NCBI GenBank assembly: GCA_900498245.1
Contig: LS998015.1
Coordinates: 2,737,306 to 2,773,414, forward strand
From: Candidatus Zixiibacteriota bacterium
GTDB taxonomy: Bacteria; Zixibacteria; MSB-5A5; GN15; PGXB01
Length of the DNA: 36,109 bases
Reading direction: 5' to 3'
The position numbers and the translations under genes are program-made. Below, piece by piece: positions 34,000 through 36,109 of this stretch. A model generated the notes under the pieces. The model was not told the origin of the DNA. It searched no databases and was given only the letters and a program-made list of their open reading frames with translations. Position 1 is the first letter of the stretch. Each line of letters begins with the position of its first letter.

Positions 34000-34758
34000 T
34001 CACTCTTTCCACCCTTGTTTTTCCAGCAATTGCTCCGGAGGAACATCGCGGAAGACTTTGGCCGGAACACCGGCCATAATTTTCTTATCGGGGCAATCGG
34101 CCGTCAGAAGGGCTCCGGCTGCGATTAGACTATCGCGTCCGACAGTCTTTCCCGGCAAGATAGTTGCGTTGACCCCGATTCTCCCCCCCTTTTTAACGGT
34201 GACACCCTTAAAATGCTTGAAGCGCTCCTCGGTGCGTCCGATGTAATTATCATTGGAGGTAGCCACACAGGGGGCCACGAAAACCCGGTCCTCAAGTTCG
34301 GAATAGGCAGTGATATAGACATTGGTTTCCAGTTTGCAGTACCGTCCGATCTTGCAGAAGTTCTCGATAGCGACACCCCGTCCCACAATGGTGAAATCAC
34401 CAATATTTACATTTTCCCGAACCGTGGAGAGGTCGGCAATAAGGACTTTTTGACCGATTTCGCAACCGCGATAAATCACGACGTTCGTACCGATAATACA
34501 ATCGGATCCGACGACCGCGGGGGGCAGTTCCTGTTCCCTGGTTACGGCCGAATTGGCCGCTTTCATCGGTAATTTTCCAATTACGGTGCCGTCATCGATA
34601 CGGACGTTGTCACCTATGCGGACGTCATCATGAATGATGACGTGGTGCCCGATGATGCAACCAGCGCCGATAGAAACATGGGAACCGACATGGCAAAAAT
34701 CCCCCAAATGGGTGTTCTCGCCCAATTGGGCCGACTTATTGATAATCGATTGAGACAT
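34000..34758 (-). CDS. Left-handed beta-helix acyltransferase, WbpD-like
   Basis: 252 residues made mostly of hexapeptide repeats (IGAGCIIGHHVIIHDDVRIGDNVRI, VGSDCIIGTNVVIYRGCEIG), interrupted by a loop, then an N-acetyltransferase-type end (VFVAPCVATSNDNYIGRTEE, IMAGVPAKVFRDVP). It probably acetylates the 3-amino group made by the adjacent aminotransferase, using acetyl-CoA, as a trimer. It is somewhat longer than classical WbpD (~190). GAGGAA lies before the ATG. Confidence 0.85.
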   Translation of the reverse strand: MSQSIINKSAQLGENTHLGDFCHVGSHVSIGAGCIIGHHVIIHDDVRIGDNVRIDDGTVIGKLPMKAANSAVTREQELPPAVVGSDCIIGTNVVIYRGCEIGQKVLIADLSTVRENVNIGDFTIVGRGVAIENFCKIGRYCKLETNVYITAYSELEDRVFVAPCVATSNDNYIGRTEERFKHFKGVTVKKGGRIGVNATILPGKTVGRDSLIAAGALLTADCPDKKIMAGVPAKVFRDVPPEQLLEKQGWKE

Positions 34759-34794
34759 AAATTCCTCGATTTGATAAATTTCGGGGTAACCGCT

Positions 34795-36000
34795 TCAGCT
34801 CGCCGAATTCTTCCTGCTTATACCCGGAAGCCACCCCAAAAAGACATTAAAAAAGGTTTTGGCACGATTGTAATCATCCGGCGAATTCTTTTTCAAATTC
34901 GACAGATAGTTCAGAAAAAGTGCCAAGAAAATGGCCAGAAAGACCGCCCCGGCGGTAGATGCCAGAACAATCCTGGTCTTCTGCGGTCGATACGGCAGAT
35001 CGGGCGGATAGGCCATGTCAAGGACCGATATGGTTGGGGTATCCATTTTCTCCTGAATTTTCACATTTTCAAGCTGCTGTGAAAGAGTCTGATACAAGGC
35101 TTCGGCCTCCTTAACGCGGCCGGTCAATTCGGCCAATTTTATTCTCAGAGCCGGGACACTGGCGACAGGAAGACTTAGTATGGAACCATCACCGGTACCA
35201 TTCTCCAGAGCCAAGATCTGGCCCTTTATTTCTTCAATTTTGCGCCGCAGGGCGATGACATCGGGGTGATTGGGCGATAGGGATTTTTCTTTGACTTTCA
35301 AGTCAATTTCGGATTCAGCCAGGGCGACTTTCAGACCGACCGCCGACTGAATGGCTAATTGCGTCTGCTGATCCAGATCGATGGCCTTATACTTATCCTG
35401 AAAGTCCTTGAGGGCCAGGCGCGCCGAATCAAGATCGCGGGAAACTTCGGCCAGCCGCCCGGATATGAAATCCCGGGCGGTTCTGGCCCGGGAAGTGGAA
35501 ACTTCGCGGTTAAGTTTATCCAACTCATCGGCGTAGGAATTGGCGATTTGTGCGGCCATCGCCGGATTCCTGTCTGAGTAGGTTATCTGAAGCAGACCTT
35601 CATCGGTGACACGGAATTCCGATTGATTTTCCAATCTCTTAAAGAGATCGAGGTCGGATTGAAGATGATAATAATCTTTGAGTTTATTGGCGGCCATAAC
35701 TTTTTCGGCCACAGCCCGGCTTCGGAGAATCCGGGCATAGACGTCGGACGGCGTAGCGCGGATAGGCAGAACCAGGCCCGATGTTATTGAAACAAGGTCC
35801 TCTATTCCGGTCGACTGCCCCAATTTCATCGATTCTTCCTTGGGAGGAAGAAGCAGGGTACTGGCTCGGTACCATCGGGGGAGCAATAACGAAATAATCG
35901 CAGAAATTACCGCCACGGTGATGACGAAAATAATTATGAATTTTATTCTGAGGGCGATAACCTCAAGAATTTTCCAGAGATTGAATTCCTTATCGTCCAT
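34795..36000 (-). CDS. Wzz-type polysaccharide chain-length / co-polymerase protein
   Basis: 401 residues. Transmembrane helix 1 (about 20-40), a periplasmic domain with a long coiled coil (DFISGRLAEVSRDLDSARLA..., LRIKLAELTGRVKEAEALY), the proline-rich motif YPPDLPYRPQKTRIV, then helix 2 (ASTAGAVFLAIFLALFL) and a short cytoplasmic tail. This is the PCP-1/Wzz layout without a BY-kinase domain. It sets polymer length together with Wzy. It heads the visible part of the operon and starts 4 nt after the stop of the truncated upstream gene. Confidence 0.9.
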   Translation of the reverse strand: MDDKEFNLWKILEVIALRIKFIIIFVITVAVISAIISLLLPRWYRASTLLLPPKEESMKLGQSTGIEDLVSITSGLVLPIRATPSDVYARILRSRAVAEKVMAANKLKDYYHLQSDLDLFKRLENQSEFRVTDEGLLQITYSDRNPAMAAQIANSYADELDKLNREVSTSRARTARDFISGRLAEVSRDLDSARLALKDFQDKYKAIDLDQQTQLAIQSAVGLKVALAESEIDLKVKEKSLSPNHPDVIALRRKIEEIKGQILALENGTGDGSILSLPVASVPALRIKLAELTGRVKEAEALYQTLSQQLENVKIQEKMDTPTISVLDMAYPPDLPYRPQKTRIVLASTAGAVFLAIFLALFLNYLSNLKKNSPDDYNRAKTFFNVFLGWLPGISRKNSAS

Positions 36001-36004
36001 ATTA

Positions 36005-36109
36005 TCAGTCGCTCATGTTATCAATAGCCAAATAGGCGACCCCGGCGGCTCCGAGGACCAAAGAGATATCCTTCAACTTGTCCCAGAAACCATGCCCTTT
36101 TTCTTTCAG
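36005..36109 (-). CDS. C-terminal end of an unidentified gene (cut by window edge)
   Basis: Only the last 34 codons are visible: GHGFWDKLKDISLVLGAAGV then AYLAIDNMSD. They include a short hydrophobic helix next to the C-terminus. A polysaccharide-export (Wza/SLBB) protein is common in this position before a Wzz gene and often ends in a helix, but the fragment is too short to decide. Confidence 0.6.
   Translation of the reverse strand: MKEKGHGFWDKLKDISLVLGAAGVAYLAIDNMSD

Overview
The window reads as a chromosomal segment of an uncultured-type Gram-negative bacterium. A secreted protein ends in a Por/type IX-style sorting domain (FALHQNYPNPFNP...), there is a lipoprotein with a lipobox, and there are O-antigen/exopolysaccharide genes. 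The gene mix and moderately high G+C with many AT-rich leaders recall candidate phyla near the Fibrobacteres-Chlorobi-Bacteroidetes group (Zixibacteria-like). That placement is inference from style, not from a marker-gene tree. I see no CRISPR array, transposase or phage module.

Region 1 (1-2040, minus strand) holds a type IV prepilin-like gene with its own terminator and a well-formed sigma-54 promoter, next to a full-length NtrC-family response regulator that could drive it. Region 2 (2200-5940, mostly plus) holds a DUF169 protein overlapping a corrinoid-methyltransferase-like UroD-family gene, a small L,D-transpeptidase-like gene, a 50-residue membrane protein coupled to a BlaI/MecI-type repressor, and a secreted or membrane zinc-ribbon protein.

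Region 3 (5939-19718, minus) is the metabolic core, an acyl-CoA/propionyl-CoA block. It has an acyl-CoA mutase with isobutyryl-CoA-mutase signature residues, a separate cobalamin-binding subunit, acyl-CoA dehydrogenase, MBL hydrolase, carboxyltransferase, biotin carboxylase, biotin carrier protein, a second mutase with methylmalonyl-CoA-mutase signature residues, a lipoprotein and methylmalonyl-CoA epimerase. The mutase chaperone MeaB and recJ lie upstream. Together they can take isobutyryl/butyryl-CoA and propionyl-CoA through (2S)- and (2R)-methylmalonyl-CoA to succinyl-CoA, or run the reverse direction. An AT-rich small membrane zinc-ribbon gene interrupts the carboxylase genes.

Region 4 (19742-23792, minus) is housekeeping: rnpB (RNase P RNA), guaB, a COG1579 coiled-coil/zinc-ribbon protein, tRNA-Val(CAC), a tRNA with CAT anticodon (Ile2 or Met) and a DRG/Obg-like GTPase with a TGS domain. 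The tRNA pair has an excellent sigma-70 promoter and a terminator.

Region 5 (24130-26600, plus) is a single 802-residue exported protein with a type IX-like C-terminal domain and a strong terminator. Region 6 (26608-36109, minus) is a surface-polysaccharide locus: Wzz-like chain-length regulator, WbpD-like acetyltransferase, WbpE-like aminotransferase, WecB/WbpI-like epimerase, MurJ-family flippase, O-antigen ligase/polymerase, GT4 glycosyltransferase and a second DegT-family aminotransferase. The right edge cuts off a gene whose last 34 codons are visible.
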